Notes: generated from the sequence alone by a model not told the origin. Shown: positions 47,301-55,307, counted from the first letter of the stretch. The stretch: 64,000 nt of DNA from Sporobacter sp942492735 (GCA_942492735.1 OW818648.1:496001-560000); one strand, 5' to 3'. Translations and numbers: made by a program.

Positions 47301-50300
47301 CATTCGATCGTTTCGCCTTTGTCGACGGCCTCAAGCGTGAGATCAAATTTAGATGTTTTATTGCTGTATATATACGGCGCTGCGGTAAACCCGCCTGCAG
47401 TAAGCTTTGTCATATCTATATTCTGTAGGATGAACGTTGTGTCAAACAGCGGGTTGCGGCTCATGTCGCGCTTGACTGCGATATTTTCAACGAGCTCTTC
47501 AAATGGGTATTCCTGATTGTCGTAGGCATTTAAGAGGTCCTCTTTAACTTCACTTAAGAATGCTACAAACGGCTTGTCCCCAGACGGATAGCTCCTGATT
47601 GCCAGCGTGTTGACAAACATACCGATGAGCTCGCGCAGGTCGGCGTGACGCCTGCCTTCTATCGGCGTCCCGACGATAACATCCTCCTGTCCGGTATATT
47701 TTGACAAGAGGACATTATACGACGACAGCAAAAACATGAATAGCGTCGTTCTGGTCTTGGCAGTTAATTCTCTGATACGCCCTGTCAGGCTCTGATCGAT
47801 TGTAAAATGGAGCCTGTTTCCCTTGAAACTCTGGAAAGATGGGCGCACGAAATCTAGCGGCATATTGAGCACCGGGATTTCTCCCGAGAATCTGCCCTGC
47901 CAATAAGTCTCCTGTTTTTTTATTTTATCGGATTTGAGCAGCTCGTTATGCCATGCCGAATAGTCCTTGTACTGAACTTTCAGCTCCGGCAGGTCACAGC
48001 CGTTGTAAAACGCCGCAAACTCCTTGGCGAGTATGTTGATCGACGCGCCGTCGGAGATGATGTGGTGCATATCCAGCAGAAGGACATGTTTTTCATCAGC
48101 AAAGCTGACCAGCCTTACCCGCAGCAGCGGTGCGACGTTTAAATCAAACGGCTTTACAAACGTCTCCATCAGCTTGTCATCATCTGATTCCTCGGTCTGT
48201 ACATAATCAATACTGAAATCCAAATCATCGACGATGACTTGTACCGGTTCGCCGTCCTTCATTTCAAAGCTTGTCCGCAGCGATTCATGACGTTTCACAA
48301 TTCTCTTGAAAGCGTTTTCCAGCCTAATCCGGTCGATTTTTCCTTCAATCATCATGCCGCCCGGCAGATTATAGCTGATACCGCCGTCTATTCTATTGAG
48401 TATGTATTGACGTTTTTGCGTGGCTGATACGGGATAGTAATCACACATAGAGACTTTTGGAATTGAATTTTGTTTTCGCTCGTGCAGATTATCAATCAGA
48501 CTCGCCAGTTCTCTGATGTTTTTACACCGGAGAATGCTCCTCGATGAGATATCTATGCCAAATCTTTTATTGATACCAACCGCTATTTTTATTGATTTAA
48601 GTGAGTCGCCGCCTAAGGCAAAATAATCATCCAGCACCCCGATATCGTCTAAATCAAGAATATCGCTCCAGATTTTCACGATTTCAGCTTCTGTTTCATT
48701 TTTAGGCGATTCATAATCAGATTTGTCAGTAAATTTGAAATCCGGGACAGGCAGCGCTTTTCTGTCTATCTTACCGTTTGCCGTAAGCGGCAGCTCCTCC
48801 AGAACACAAAAGTAAGAAGGTATCATATATTCAGGTAGACGCTGCTGCAGATACTCTCTGATCTGAGCTTCATTGTAATTATTCTCCGGAATAACATAAG
48901 CGCAAAGATAGCTCATGTGTCCGTTTTCAGAGATACCCTTTACTATTGCTGAACTTATGGCATTATGCGTCATTAACTGAGATTCTATTTCGCCGAGTTC
49001 AATTCTGAGTCCCCTCAGTTTAATCTGGTAATCATTGCGTCCTATATACACAATTTCGCCATTATTCAGCCAATAACCAACATCACCCGTTTTATACATT
49101 TTCCCGAAGTTCAAGTAATGATTAAAAATAAATTTTTCATCGGTTAAGGCGCTGTTTCTATAATAACCGGATGATAAGCCTTCCCCCGCTATATAGATAT
49201 CGCCTGGTATACCGACAGGTAAAAGGTTTAAATTCCTGTCGAGAATATAAATTTGGGTATTTGCTAAAGGCTTCCCAATAGTAATAACATCTGATTTCAG
49301 ATCAGATATGCTCGACCATACGGTTGTTTCCGTCGGGCCATAGACATTAAATATTCTGGCGTCGGTTTTGCTTTTTAGTTTTTGTAACAGAGCCTGCGAC
49401 AAGGCCTCTCCACCCAAAATAATTACTTTGAGTACTGATAAATACTCTAATTCTTCATTATCGGATATTAGCATGCTCATTTTCGACGGCGTCGTCTGGA
49501 TGGCCTCCGCCTGATACTTAACAATCAACGCGTTTAGTTTGCTTTGCTGATTTTGTTCGGTTTCGTCCGCAAGAACAACAGATAATCCGTTCAATAATGG
49601 AAGTAATGATTCAGTTGCAAAAATATCAAATGAAATTGTTGTTACCGAAACAATACGCTCAATATCTTCTGTTATAACGAAACCATAAATATTGTGCCTG
49701 TCTTTGTGGCAAAAATTCACGACGGCTTTATGCGGAATAAGCGTACCCTTCGGCTTTCCCGTTGAGCCGGAGGTATAGATGATGTACGCAAGGTCGGAAG
49801 GCTTGTTGATGTTTCCGGGGTTTGCTATATCGGCCGAATAACTCGATATGTCGAACAGGTCGATCATTGTTCCATTAAAAGAGGCATCGCCGTAATACTC
49901 CCGCTTTGTTAGAAGCACTTCTGCGCCGCTGTCTTCGAGCATGTACGCTTTTCGTTCGGAAGGATAATCCGGGTCGATGGGCATATACGTCCCACCGGCT
50001 TTCAGGATTCCCATGATACCGATTATCATCTCAAGGGATCGATTGATCATAAGCCCGACAATTTTGTCAGGCCCGACACCGCTGGATCGCAGCTTATGCG
50101 CCAGAGCGTTTGATTTTTCATTAAGCTGAGCATATGTCATCTTGCTGTCATTAAAAATCAGCGCGATGCTATCCGGCGTTTTCTCCGTCTGCTCCTCAAA
50201 CACCTGAGGAATTGTTTTGTCTCTGGGATAATTAGCATAGGTATTATTGAACTCCTGCAGAATTGTCCGCTTTTCTTTTTCGGAAATCATCTCCAGCTTT

Positions 50301-51598
50301 GAAATGCTTTTGAGCGGATCGTCAAGCGCATGCCAAAGAAGGCTGATGACATGCTGATGGATGAATTCAATTTCCTTGTTGTCAAACACATCTGTCAAAA
50401 AATCATAATCAATAATAAGATTACCGCTGTCCTCGCGGTCGTTCACGCTGATGACAAGCGACTCCACCTGGCATCCCGAGAAAATCCACTTGGCAACATA
50501 ATCTGTATCTGTCTCGTTTTTATGAAACTTGGAATTCTGATAACTCAATACGATATCAAAGAGTTTATTCGACAGCTTGTGCTTTTTCTTCAAATCTCTG
50601 ATTATATAATTATACGGATACTTTTGATGGCGCAGAACATCCATGCTCTCCTTGAGCATGGCCTTCGCAAAGGTTTTGAAGTCCATTGAATCATTGATGG
50701 AGATACGAAAAGGCGCCGCAATGCTAACAAACATACCCGTCGTCTCTTTCTCCTTCAGGCTTGTCCTATTGAGTATTGTTGTGCCTAATATAATGTCTTC
50801 GATCCCGGTCACACGATTGATATAAATTGATAAGGCAGACATAAATAATGTAAAGACAGACAGGTTATTCTCCGTACAGAATTCCCTGATTTTATTTGAC
50901 AGTTTTAAAGGTGTCACCAGCGTTTTTCTTCGGGCGCTGACTGAATTTTCATTGGACTTGAGTGGTTTTAGTTCAGTCATTTCCGGGAGAGTTTTAAATT
51001 TATCATTCCAATACTCTTTATCGTTCTCAAAGCGTTTTGATTCTTCATACTCAGCTTCTATCAGCAAATGTTCAATATACGAGGGGTTTGGTGATTCATC
51101 AACAGGCTGGCCGCTCCTGATTTTTGTATAAATATCGATTAAATGCCTTGTGGTAAGGCCCAATGTCCATGCATCAGAGATCAAATGATGCATCTTCATA
51201 TAAAGGCCGCCCTCTTCATCGCTGACTTTAAAAATGGCGCAATAAAACAAATCATTTTCAATGATATTAAACGGCGTTCTTGTTTTTTCTTCATCCCATA
51301 AAAACAAGTCTTTCAGTCCATCGCCTTTACTGAAGTCATAGAAATCAACCTTGAATTCTGTGTATTCTGTGACATACTGCATTGCTTCGCCGTCTTTTTC
51401 ATCGATATGCAGACGCATTGATTCATTTTTTTTAACAAATATATTGACAGCTTTCTCGAGAGACGTATAGCAGATTTCTCCCTTTAAGCGCATATTCCCG
51501 GCAACGTTATTAATGCTTGTCCCCGGATAAGCTTTTTCCATATACCATATTGATTTTTGTGACTCGGATAGTTGATAGGATACTTTTTCCGAATTCAT
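38384..51598 (-). CDS. Four-module nonribosomal peptide synthetase, (C-A-T)x4-TE
   Basis: A 4404-residue synthetase. Modules of about 1040 residues each carry C (His motifs near 137 'MHHLISDAW', 1180, 2216, 3257), A (P-loops near 609, 1649, 2686, 3726) and T (Ser near 997, 2034, 3073, 4113). A thioesterase follows from about 4160. There are no E, MT, Cy or reductase domains. Specificity codes read by alignment to GrsA: A1 DITQIGVVWK, A2 DITQIGGVYK, A3 DFWCFGLIFK, A4 DFWNIGMVHK. The last equals the known Thr code; the others are unassigned. The first C domain differs from the other three and resembles that of the upstream C-A protein. The thioesterase nucleophile position is Cys ('YGHCVGSAL', residue 4244) with later Asp and His. 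GGTGGAGG precedes the ATG. Confidence 0.95.
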   Translation of the reverse strand: MNSEKVSYQLSESQKSIWYMEKAYPGTSINNVAGNMRLKGEICYTSLEKAVNIFVKKNESMRLHIDEKDGEAMQYVTEYTEFKVDFYDFSKGDGLKDLFLWDEEKTRTPFNIIENDLFYCAIFKVSDEEGGLYMKMHHLISDAWTLGLTTRHLIDIYTKIRSGQPVDESPNPSYIEHLLIEAEYEESKRFENDKEYWNDKFKTLPEMTELKPLKSNENSVSARRKTLVTPLKLSNKIREFCTENNLSVFTLFMSALSIYINRVTGIEDIILGTTILNRTSLKEKETTGMFVSIAAPFRISINDSMDFKTFAKAMLKESMDVLRHQKYPYNYIIRDLKKKHKLSNKLFDIVLSYQNSKFHKNETDTDYVAKWIFSGCQVESLVISVNDREDSGNLIIDYDFLTDVFDNKEIEFIHQHVISLLWHALDDPLKSISKLEMISEKEKRTILQEFNNTYANYPRDKTIPQVFEEQTEKTPDSIALIFNDSKMTYAQLNEKSNALAHKLRSSGVGPDKIVGLMINRSLEMIIGIMGILKAGGTYMPIDPDYPSERKAYMLEDSGAEVLLTKREYYGDASFNGTMIDLFDISSYSADIANPGNINKPSDLAYIIYTSGSTGKPKGTLIPHKAVVNFCHKDRHNIYGFVITEDIERIVSVTTISFDIFATESLLPLLNGLSVVLADETEQNQQSKLNALIVKYQAEAIQTTPSKMSMLISDNEELEYLSVLKVIILGGEALSQALLQKLKSKTDARIFNVYGPTETTVWSSISDLKSDVITIGKPLANTQIYILDRNLNLLPVGIPGDIYIAGEGLSSGYYRNSALTDEKFIFNHYLNFGKMYKTGDVGYWLNNGEIVYIGRNDYQIKLRGLRIELGEIESQLMTHNAISSAIVKGISENGHMSYLCAYVIPENNYNEAQIREYLQQRLPEYMIPSYFCVLEELPLTANGKIDRKALPVPDFKFTDKSDYESPKNETEAEIVKIWSDILDLDDIGVLDDYFALGGDSLKSIKIAVGINKRFGIDISSRSILRCKNIRELASLIDNLHERKQNSIPKVSMCDYYPVSATQKRQYILNRIDGGISYNLPGGMMIEGKIDRIRLENAFKRIVKRHESLRTSFEMKDGEPVQVIVDDLDFSIDYVQTEESDDDKLMETFVKPFDLNVAPLLRVRLVSFADEKHVLLLDMHHIISDGASINILAKEFAAFYNGCDLPELKVQYKDYSAWHNELLKSDKIKKQETYWQGRFSGEIPVLNMPLDFVRPSFQSFKGNRLHFTIDQSLTGRIRELTAKTRTTLFMFLLSSYNVLLSKYTGQEDVIVGTPIEGRRHADLRELIGMFVNTLAIRSYPSGDKPFVAFLSEVKEDLLNAYDNQEYPFEELVENIAVKRDMSRNPLFDTTFILQNIDMTKLTAGGFTAAPYIYSNKTSKFDLTLEAVDKGETIECSFEYCTVLFAEETINRMMEHFINVLSDITENSDKKLSDINILSDAERHMLLHELNDTDADYPRDKTIQQVFEEQALKTPDNIALVFKDEAMTYSELNERANRLARTLRTIGVGPDDIVGIIIDRSFEMLVAILGILKAGGAYMPIDPDYPAERKAYMLENSGAKVLLTRPAYIEDVSFKVIKIDLTEEESFAANATNLDVVNKSSDLAYMLYTSGSTGRPKGTLIPHKAVVNYCFKTNSSIYGLVIPDTIKRIVSVTTISFDIFVTESLLPLANGLTIILADEDEQNQPAKLNNLIRRQKAEILQTTPSKMNLLISDNENLEYLSLLKVIILGGEVLHKSLLEKLRAHTKAKIYNGYGPTETTVYSSIALVDSDYITIGKPTANTQIYFLDKNLKLLPVGVPGEMFIAGEGVSSGYLKNPELTDQKFINNPFLNHGKMYRTGDLGYWNRNGDIILLGRNDFQIKLRGLRIELNEIEAQLMSHDSIKSAIVKGVDENGSVTSLCAYIISGSNYDETTIREYLRKSLPEYMIPSFFMTLKEYPVTASGKTDRNALPKPNFIRSNRSERIQPENDTEEKILEIWSDILNLRDIDILDDYFVLGGDSLKAVKIIMAINKKFDVDLSVREIFRRRNVKELGKLIVDLSRTKYVPIPRVNVNDFYDASSAQKRLYILNRIDGGISYNLTGGILIKCIIDTSRLENVLNTVIERHDSLRTSFEMRDGLPVQIVHKNVSFSIEYLEVEEANYDQMMETFIRPFDLSKAPLLRARLVKITDSRQILLFDMHHIISDGASINILVKEFKELYNGGELPELDVQYKDYSAWHNELLKSEKIKSQEAYWLDKFEGEIPVLNMPLDFVRPSFQSFKGNRVYFTIDKSLTKGIRDLTVKNQTTLFMFLLSSYNVLLSKYTGQVDIIVGTPVEGRRHADLNGIIGMFVNTLAIRSFPAGDKPFEAYLNEVKDDLLNAYDNQDYPFEELVDKVSARRDMSRNPLFDTTFVLQNMDMSKLTVGDFSAGPCIYSKTSKFDLTLEAVDKGEIIECNFEYCSDLFYEDTVRRLTDHFINAITDIIENPAKRLSELNILSKDERHQLLYELNDSDADYLRDKTIQQIFEEQAAKTPDNVALVFKSRTMTYKELNERANRLARTLLAKGIGPDCIVGIIIDRSFEMIIAILGILKAGGAYLPIDPDYPADRQTYMLENSGATVLLTKKDYIGDCAFNGAVIDLYEEGCYGPDTSNVPSISKPSDLAYIIYTSGSTGRPKGVMIEHGNVVGLMFNDRFAFAFDETDVWTLFHSYCFDFSVWEMYGALLRGGKLIIVTSETAKNSNDYLEILENYKVSVLCQTPQSMYSLIDLEMKQPDCKGLSLKYVFLGGEALTPSRLRPMKEKYRDTEFVNLYGPTESTIFVTFKRLVESSDFSVNYSNIGTVIPMSRIYILDKDLNIVPAGVPGELYISGKSIGRGYINNIELTRERFIGNSFEEGSTLYKTGDLVRILPSGDLEYLGRTDGQVKIRGYRIEVGEIEAQILAISGVTKATVVDKTNVNGEKRLCAYYQAAHEISANEIKAALARVLPTYMIPSFFVSLENLPLNTSGKIDKAALPDPFGYIQREEYIKPTGDVEIALADMWSRILGVHDISVNDSFFDLGGNSLNALTLTALINKELAVEICPHDVFYNTTIRALSGLIEALPREKYDAIPKIGADAYYPVSTAQKRQYILNRIDGGVSYNLPGGLLIDGRIDVHRLEDAFRKLAERHESLRTSFKLMDGEPVQVVDEKAEIGVEHVIADAAGFDDLMASFVRPFDLGKAPLIRVRLVSFSEIKHILLFDMHHIITDGTSMSIIGRELTKLYGSGELPELSIQYKDYSAWHNALQKSDKMEKQETYWLEKFSGEIPVLNMPLDFVRPSFQSFKGNRLFFTMDEHLTHDIKKLAARTGTTLFMLMLSAYSILLSKYTGQEDIVVGTPVAGRNHADLHDIIGMFVNTLAIRSYPLGKKAFESFLDEMKHDLIKAYDNQEYPFEELVERVSARRDISRNPLFDTTFVLQNMDPTILTSEGFTATPYTYLNGTSKFDMTFVAEDKGNTIECSIEYCTDLFEEETIRRLYGHYVNALADITADPTKEICDIDILSDAEQYQLLHVFNDSDADYPRDKTIQQIFEEQAAKTPDTVALVFKNRTMSYKELNERANRLARTLRVKGVGPDRIVGIIIDRSFEMIVAILAILKAGGAYLPIDPDYPAERKAYMLENSGVAVLLTKKGYLVDRAFNGVVIDLYEEASFGQDTSNLPLISKPSDLAYIIYTSGSTGHPKGVMIEHGNVVRLLFNDKFQFTFDETDVWTLFHSYCFDFSVWEMYGALLRGGRLIVISREDAVDTRQYLNILKSEKVTVLNQTPSAFYNLISEDMYSKTRLQTLKYVIFGGEALKPPMLRSFKEKYPAVRLINMYGITETTVHVTFKEISLSDTGSNLSNVGAPIPTLKVYIMDKYMNLLPAGVPGEICVCGDGVARGYLNNASLTSEKFIKCREHGAGSLYRSGDLGRVLRNGDIEYLGRIDSQVKIRGYRIETGELEFALMKHPEIEEAVITVHEISGGDRKLCAYYKSKAEQAAKDLISYLSGILPDYMIPAYFIRVDSFILNKNGKIDKSQLPAPNEIGSQAISVKPKSIAQQIMASIWAEVLDVPSVGIDDNFFELGGDSLSAIKVVSKLKLDISIVEFYMNPTIRQLTGLSNVERLKPGLLLKMTRRSNKSGVNVICFPYGGGSALSYKEMSDSFLRKNIEMNIYAINLPGHDYGVNDELKSLECIANELADEIIKNIQGEIVLYGHCVGSALLIETARLLENAGIILKQVYIGGILAPRINKYYGRVYKPWRFRSDTSIVRYLEKIGLPKDVLAETEYAERIINAFRHDTQCFSSYFHSLSIKKVKKLKSPLQVVVGDKDITTKNYKERYLNWNNYVSATRLIVLKNAEHYFINTHADILADYLSAL

Positions 51599-51636
51599 TA
51601 ATGAGCCTCCACCATAAAATTACATGTTCGATATGC

Positions 51637-54540
51637 TTAGCTGTGCTGCAAGCCAATACGCTCCGGTTTCGAAAGAGCGTTCCTGTCCGTTTTACCGTTA
51701 TAGTTCAGCGGCATTTTGTCCAAAAACACGATATAACCGGGTATCATATAATCCGGCAGCATGTCAGCCAAATATTGACGGATTTCATCGGTGCCAATGA
51801 CATTCGTTGTCACTAAAAAAGCTGCGAGATAAGCTTTCCCCTCGTCATCTACAAACGATTTTACTGCTGCCTCACGGACTGATCCGTGACTCAAAAGTCT
51901 GGATTCTATTTCGCCGAGTTCAATTTTATATCCCTTAATTTTTGTTTGAAAATCCATTCTGCCCAAGAATTCGATATCACCCTTCGGGTACCATCTGCCC
52001 CTGTCGCCGGTCCTATACATCCTAGCACCATGTTCAAATGGGTTCACAATAAAACGTTCTGCCGTCATCTCAGGATTATTGATGTAACCGCGTCCCAATC
52101 CGGCACCGCTTATGAATAACTCTCCCGGTATGCCGATAGGCAGAATATTTTTGTTTTTATCAAGGATGTAAACGTTAAAGTTGTCGATTCGCCTACCGAT
52201 CGGGACGCAGTCAAGCGATACACACGGAGAACAGTCAAAACAAGAAACCTCAACGGTTGCTTCAGTTGGGCCGTACATGTTATATAATGCGGTTCCGTTG
52301 GTAGCATTTAGCAGTCTATTGAAGTGTTGGACCTGATTTAAGCTGAGTGCTTCACCACATGAAAACACCTGCTTGAGCGACGATAATCTGCCCACCGCCG
52401 ATGTGTTCTCTACATAATTTAGAAATATACTCATCATCGCGGGCACAAAATGTATAGCCGTAACATTATATCTCTCCACGGCGGCAATAATTGACTCAGG
52501 GTTTTTTTCATTGCCGGATTCAAGCAGGCAGACCTTTCCGCCAAGCATAAGCCACCAAAAAATCTCCCAGACAGAGGGATCGAAAGTGGGCGCTGTCTTC
52601 TGCAATATGACGCTGTCGCTGCTCAAAGGGAATTTCTTGACGCCCCAACAGAAGCTGTTGATGATGCCTTTGTGTTCGACCATAACACCCTGTGGGTTTC
52701 CGGTTATCCCGGACGTATAAATGACGTATGCCAAAGCTCCCGAACTGTTAAGCGCGGGTAGATTTCGACCATCCCCGATATAGCTGGCGACATCATTCAT
52801 ATCGATCATCTCGCCGCCGTACTCAAGCGTCGCCCGTAAATCATGCTGTATCAGCACAATATCCGCACGGCTGTTTTCAAGCATGTATCTTTTGCGTTCC
52901 GCTGGATAATCAGGGTTAATCGGCATATAGGCCCCGCCGGCTTTTAAGATGCCCATGATCCCGATAATCAGTTCAAAGGAGCGGTACGCCATAATCCCAA
53001 CGATTTTATCCGGCCCGACACCTTTTTCACGCAAAGAACGTGCAAGCATGTTTGATTTTGTGTTTAGCTCCGCGTAAGTCATTTTCCTATCTTCCAGTAA
53101 CAGGGCAATGTTATCCGGCGTCTTGTCGGTCTGTTCCTCAAACATCTGATTTATCGTCTTGTCCATCGGATAATCGGCATATGTATGATTAAAATCACGG
53201 AGAATCGTATGCTTCTCCTGTTCGGATATCATCTCAAGTCTGGATACTCTCCTTGACGGATTATCAAGCGCATGCCAGAGCAGGTTGATGATGTGCTGGT
53301 GGATAAACTCAATCTCTTTGATATCAAAGACGTCTGTCCTAAAATCATAATCTATGACAAGACTGCCGCTGTCTTCGCGGTCATTAACGCGAATGATGAG
53401 TGATTCCAGCTGGCATCCCGAAAAAATACGTTTGGCCACGCATTCTGTATTGGTTTCATTTGTAAAAAAATTGGAATTCTGATAAGTCAGAACGATATCA
53501 AATAGTCTCTTCGATAATTTTTGCCGATTATCTAATTCACTGATTAAGTAGTGATACGAATAGTGCTGGTGCCTCATGACATCCGTAATTTCCTTCAGCA
53601 TTGCTGTTGCAAACGTCTTGAAATCCATGGAATCATTGATGCAAATTCGTACCGGCGCAGCAACATTAACGAACATACCCGTCGTTTCTTTTTCCGCAAA
53701 GCTTGTCCTATTAAGAATTGATGCTCCTAATATAATGTCTTCGGCCCCAGTCACGCGGTTAATATAAATTGACAGTGCCGACATAAATAATGTGAAAACA
53801 GGCAGGATGTTTGCCGTGCAGAATTCATTGATTTTTTCGGATAGCTTCAAAGGCGTGATGAGCGTTTTCCTTTTAGCGTTCATTGACGCTTTACTAGATT
53901 TCTGGGGCTTCAATACCGTCATTTCCGGAGGCGCTTCAAATTTTCTGTGCCAGTACTCTTTGTCGTTTTCAAATCCGCCGGACTTTTCATACGCTGCTTC
54001 GCTCATTAAATGCTCAATGTACGAGAAATTTGATGAATCATCAAAAGGCTGTCCGTCTTTCAACTTCGTATAAAAATCAATTATATGTTTCATGACAATT
54101 CCGAATGTCCACATATCAGAAATCAGATGATGCATCTTTATGTAGACGCCGCTCTCATTGTCGCTGACTTTATAGATGGCCCAGTAAAACAAATCATTTT
54201 CAATGATGTTAAACGGCGTTCTCGTTTTTCCTTCATCCCATAAAAACAAGTCTTTCAGTCCGCCGCCTTTGCTAAAATCAAAGAAATGAACCTTAAACTC
54301 TTTATATTCCGAAACATACTGCCGGGCAATACCGTCTGTTTCATTGATGCGAAGGCGCATCGAATCATTCTTCTTAACAAAAATATTAATCGCTTTCTCT
54401 AGAGCGGGATAGCAGACCTCTCCCTTGAGGCGTAAATTCCAAGCTATAATATTGAGGCTCGTCTCAGGATACGCTTTTTCCAGATACCATATCGATTTCT
54501 GTGACTCCGACAGCTGATGGAATACGTTATCGGTTTTCAT
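51637..54540 (-). CDS. NRPS C-A protein lacking a carrier domain
   Basis: 967 residues: a condensation domain ('KMHHLISDMW', His at 137-138) and an adenylation domain with 'MTYAELN', 'NMYGPTEATVEV', 'YRTGDRGRW' and terminal 'PLNYNGKTDRNAL'. The protein stops about 15 residues after this A10 motif, so there is no T domain; none is encoded in the 38-bp gap either. The P-loop reads 'YTSGITGNPQG' where the family has 'YTSGSTGxPKG', losing Ser and Lys. The code by GrsA alignment is DPWHFCMVEK, with no confident substrate. By eye it is roughly 70% identical to the start of the next protein through the C domain and A core, and the two genes share the ribosome-site context GGTGGAGG. It may be a duplicate that lost its carrier. 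Confidence 0.92.
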   Translation of the reverse strand: MKTDNVFHQLSESQKSIWYLEKAYPETSLNIIAWNLRLKGEVCYPALEKAINIFVKKNDSMRLRINETDGIARQYVSEYKEFKVHFFDFSKGGGLKDLFLWDEGKTRTPFNIIENDLFYWAIYKVSDNESGVYIKMHHLISDMWTFGIVMKHIIDFYTKLKDGQPFDDSSNFSYIEHLMSEAAYEKSGGFENDKEYWHRKFEAPPEMTVLKPQKSSKASMNAKRKTLITPLKLSEKINEFCTANILPVFTLFMSALSIYINRVTGAEDIILGASILNRTSFAEKETTGMFVNVAAPVRICINDSMDFKTFATAMLKEITDVMRHQHYSYHYLISELDNRQKLSKRLFDIVLTYQNSNFFTNETNTECVAKRIFSGCQLESLIIRVNDREDSGSLVIDYDFRTDVFDIKEIEFIHQHIINLLWHALDNPSRRVSRLEMISEQEKHTILRDFNHTYADYPMDKTINQMFEEQTDKTPDNIALLLEDRKMTYAELNTKSNMLARSLREKGVGPDKIVGIMAYRSFELIIGIMGILKAGGAYMPINPDYPAERKRYMLENSRADIVLIQHDLRATLEYGGEMIDMNDVASYIGDGRNLPALNSSGALAYVIYTSGITGNPQGVMVEHKGIINSFCWGVKKFPLSSDSVILQKTAPTFDPSVWEIFWWLMLGGKVCLLESGNEKNPESIIAAVERYNVTAIHFVPAMMSIFLNYVENTSAVGRLSSLKQVFSCGEALSLNQVQHFNRLLNATNGTALYNMYGPTEATVEVSCFDCSPCVSLDCVPIGRRIDNFNVYILDKNKNILPIGIPGELFISGAGLGRGYINNPEMTAERFIVNPFEHGARMYRTGDRGRWYPKGDIEFLGRMDFQTKIKGYKIELGEIESRLLSHGSVREAAVKSFVDDEGKAYLAAFLVTTNVIGTDEIRQYLADMLPDYMIPGYIVFLDKMPLNYNGKTDRNALSKPERIGLQHS

Positions 54541-54569
54541 TAAGTATCCTCCACCATCTTACGATTGCG

Positions 54570-55235
54570 TTATCTATCTGCGAGCTTCCGCCACATTTCA
54601 ATAAACTCCGGTTCGGATATTCTTATAAAGTCATTCTCCTGAAGCTGCGTACCGGAACAGGTAGATATGGTATACCCGTCCGTCGTAACCGTGAAGAATT
54701 CTTCTTGATTGGTATTGGCGGTGACGTCAAGTGCTTTTAAGTTGTTTGACAGCCCTGTACCGTAATACTTAACGAGCGCTTCCTTCTTCGTCCAGATTTC
54801 AAAAAATCGGAGATTTTGATCCTCTGCGCTGTTATAAAGCCAAGCCAATTCTCCGTCAGAAAAAATCTTATCGGCAATTCTGATATCAATATCTCTAACT
54901 TTTTCAATGTCGACGCCTACCGGTTTTTCCGATAACGCAGCGGCAACAGCGTTTCTAGTATGCGATATATTAAACTCACAATAGGGGTAGCATGCTAAAA
55001 ATGGCTTGCCTGTCCGGCTCGTTTTAATATCGATTTCGCTATACTTGATTCCTGATTTCACACTGATCAGGCAGCGGATGAATATGTCCGAATAGATGTG
55101 GATTTTTCTGTCTATATCCTGGCGGTATCTTAACATGCTCTCTTTTTTGCCATTAGGGATATAAGCCATCATCTCAACGAGAACGCTCTCGTTGATATAT
55201 GGATCAATTTCCAGAAAATACAATTGTTGATTCAT
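54570..55235 (-). CDS. Sfp-type 4'-phosphopantetheinyl transferase
   Basis: A 221-residue PPTase with 'PVGVDIEKVRDIDIRIADKIFSDGE' (Mg-binding Asp and Glu) and 'FFEIWTKKEALVKYYGTGL' (the WxxKEAxxK motif). It transfers phosphopantetheine from CoA to the serine of carrier domains, so it should activate the four T domains of the synthetase. It is the first gene of the operon, 29 bp ahead of the C-A protein gene, and follows a GAGG site. Confidence 0.95.
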   Translation of the reverse strand: MNQQLYFLEIDPYINESVLVEMMAYIPNGKKESMLRYRQDIDRKIHIYSDIFIRCLISVKSGIKYSEIDIKTSRTGKPFLACYPYCEFNISHTRNAVAAALSEKPVGVDIEKVRDIDIRIADKIFSDGELAWLYNSAEDQNLRFFEIWTKKEALVKYYGTGLSNNLKALDVTANTNQEEFFTVTTDGYTISTCSGTQLQENDFIRISEPEFIEMWRKLADR

Positions 55236-55307
55236 GTCGACGCCTCAAATAATATATCCCATATTTTACAGATTTATCTACAAATTATGGAAGTGTCTGT
55301 TCTGTTC

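Noticed and set aside
51599..51636. Possible missing carrier domain between the two NRPS genes
   Set aside because: The 38-bp gap holds only a stop, a spacer and a ribosome site; there is no frameshifted T-domain remnant.
51637..54540. Assigning Ser to the A domain of the C-A protein
   Set aside because: Its code DPWHFCMVEK shares only some positions with Ser codes, and the ATP loop is degraded, so no substrate is claimed.
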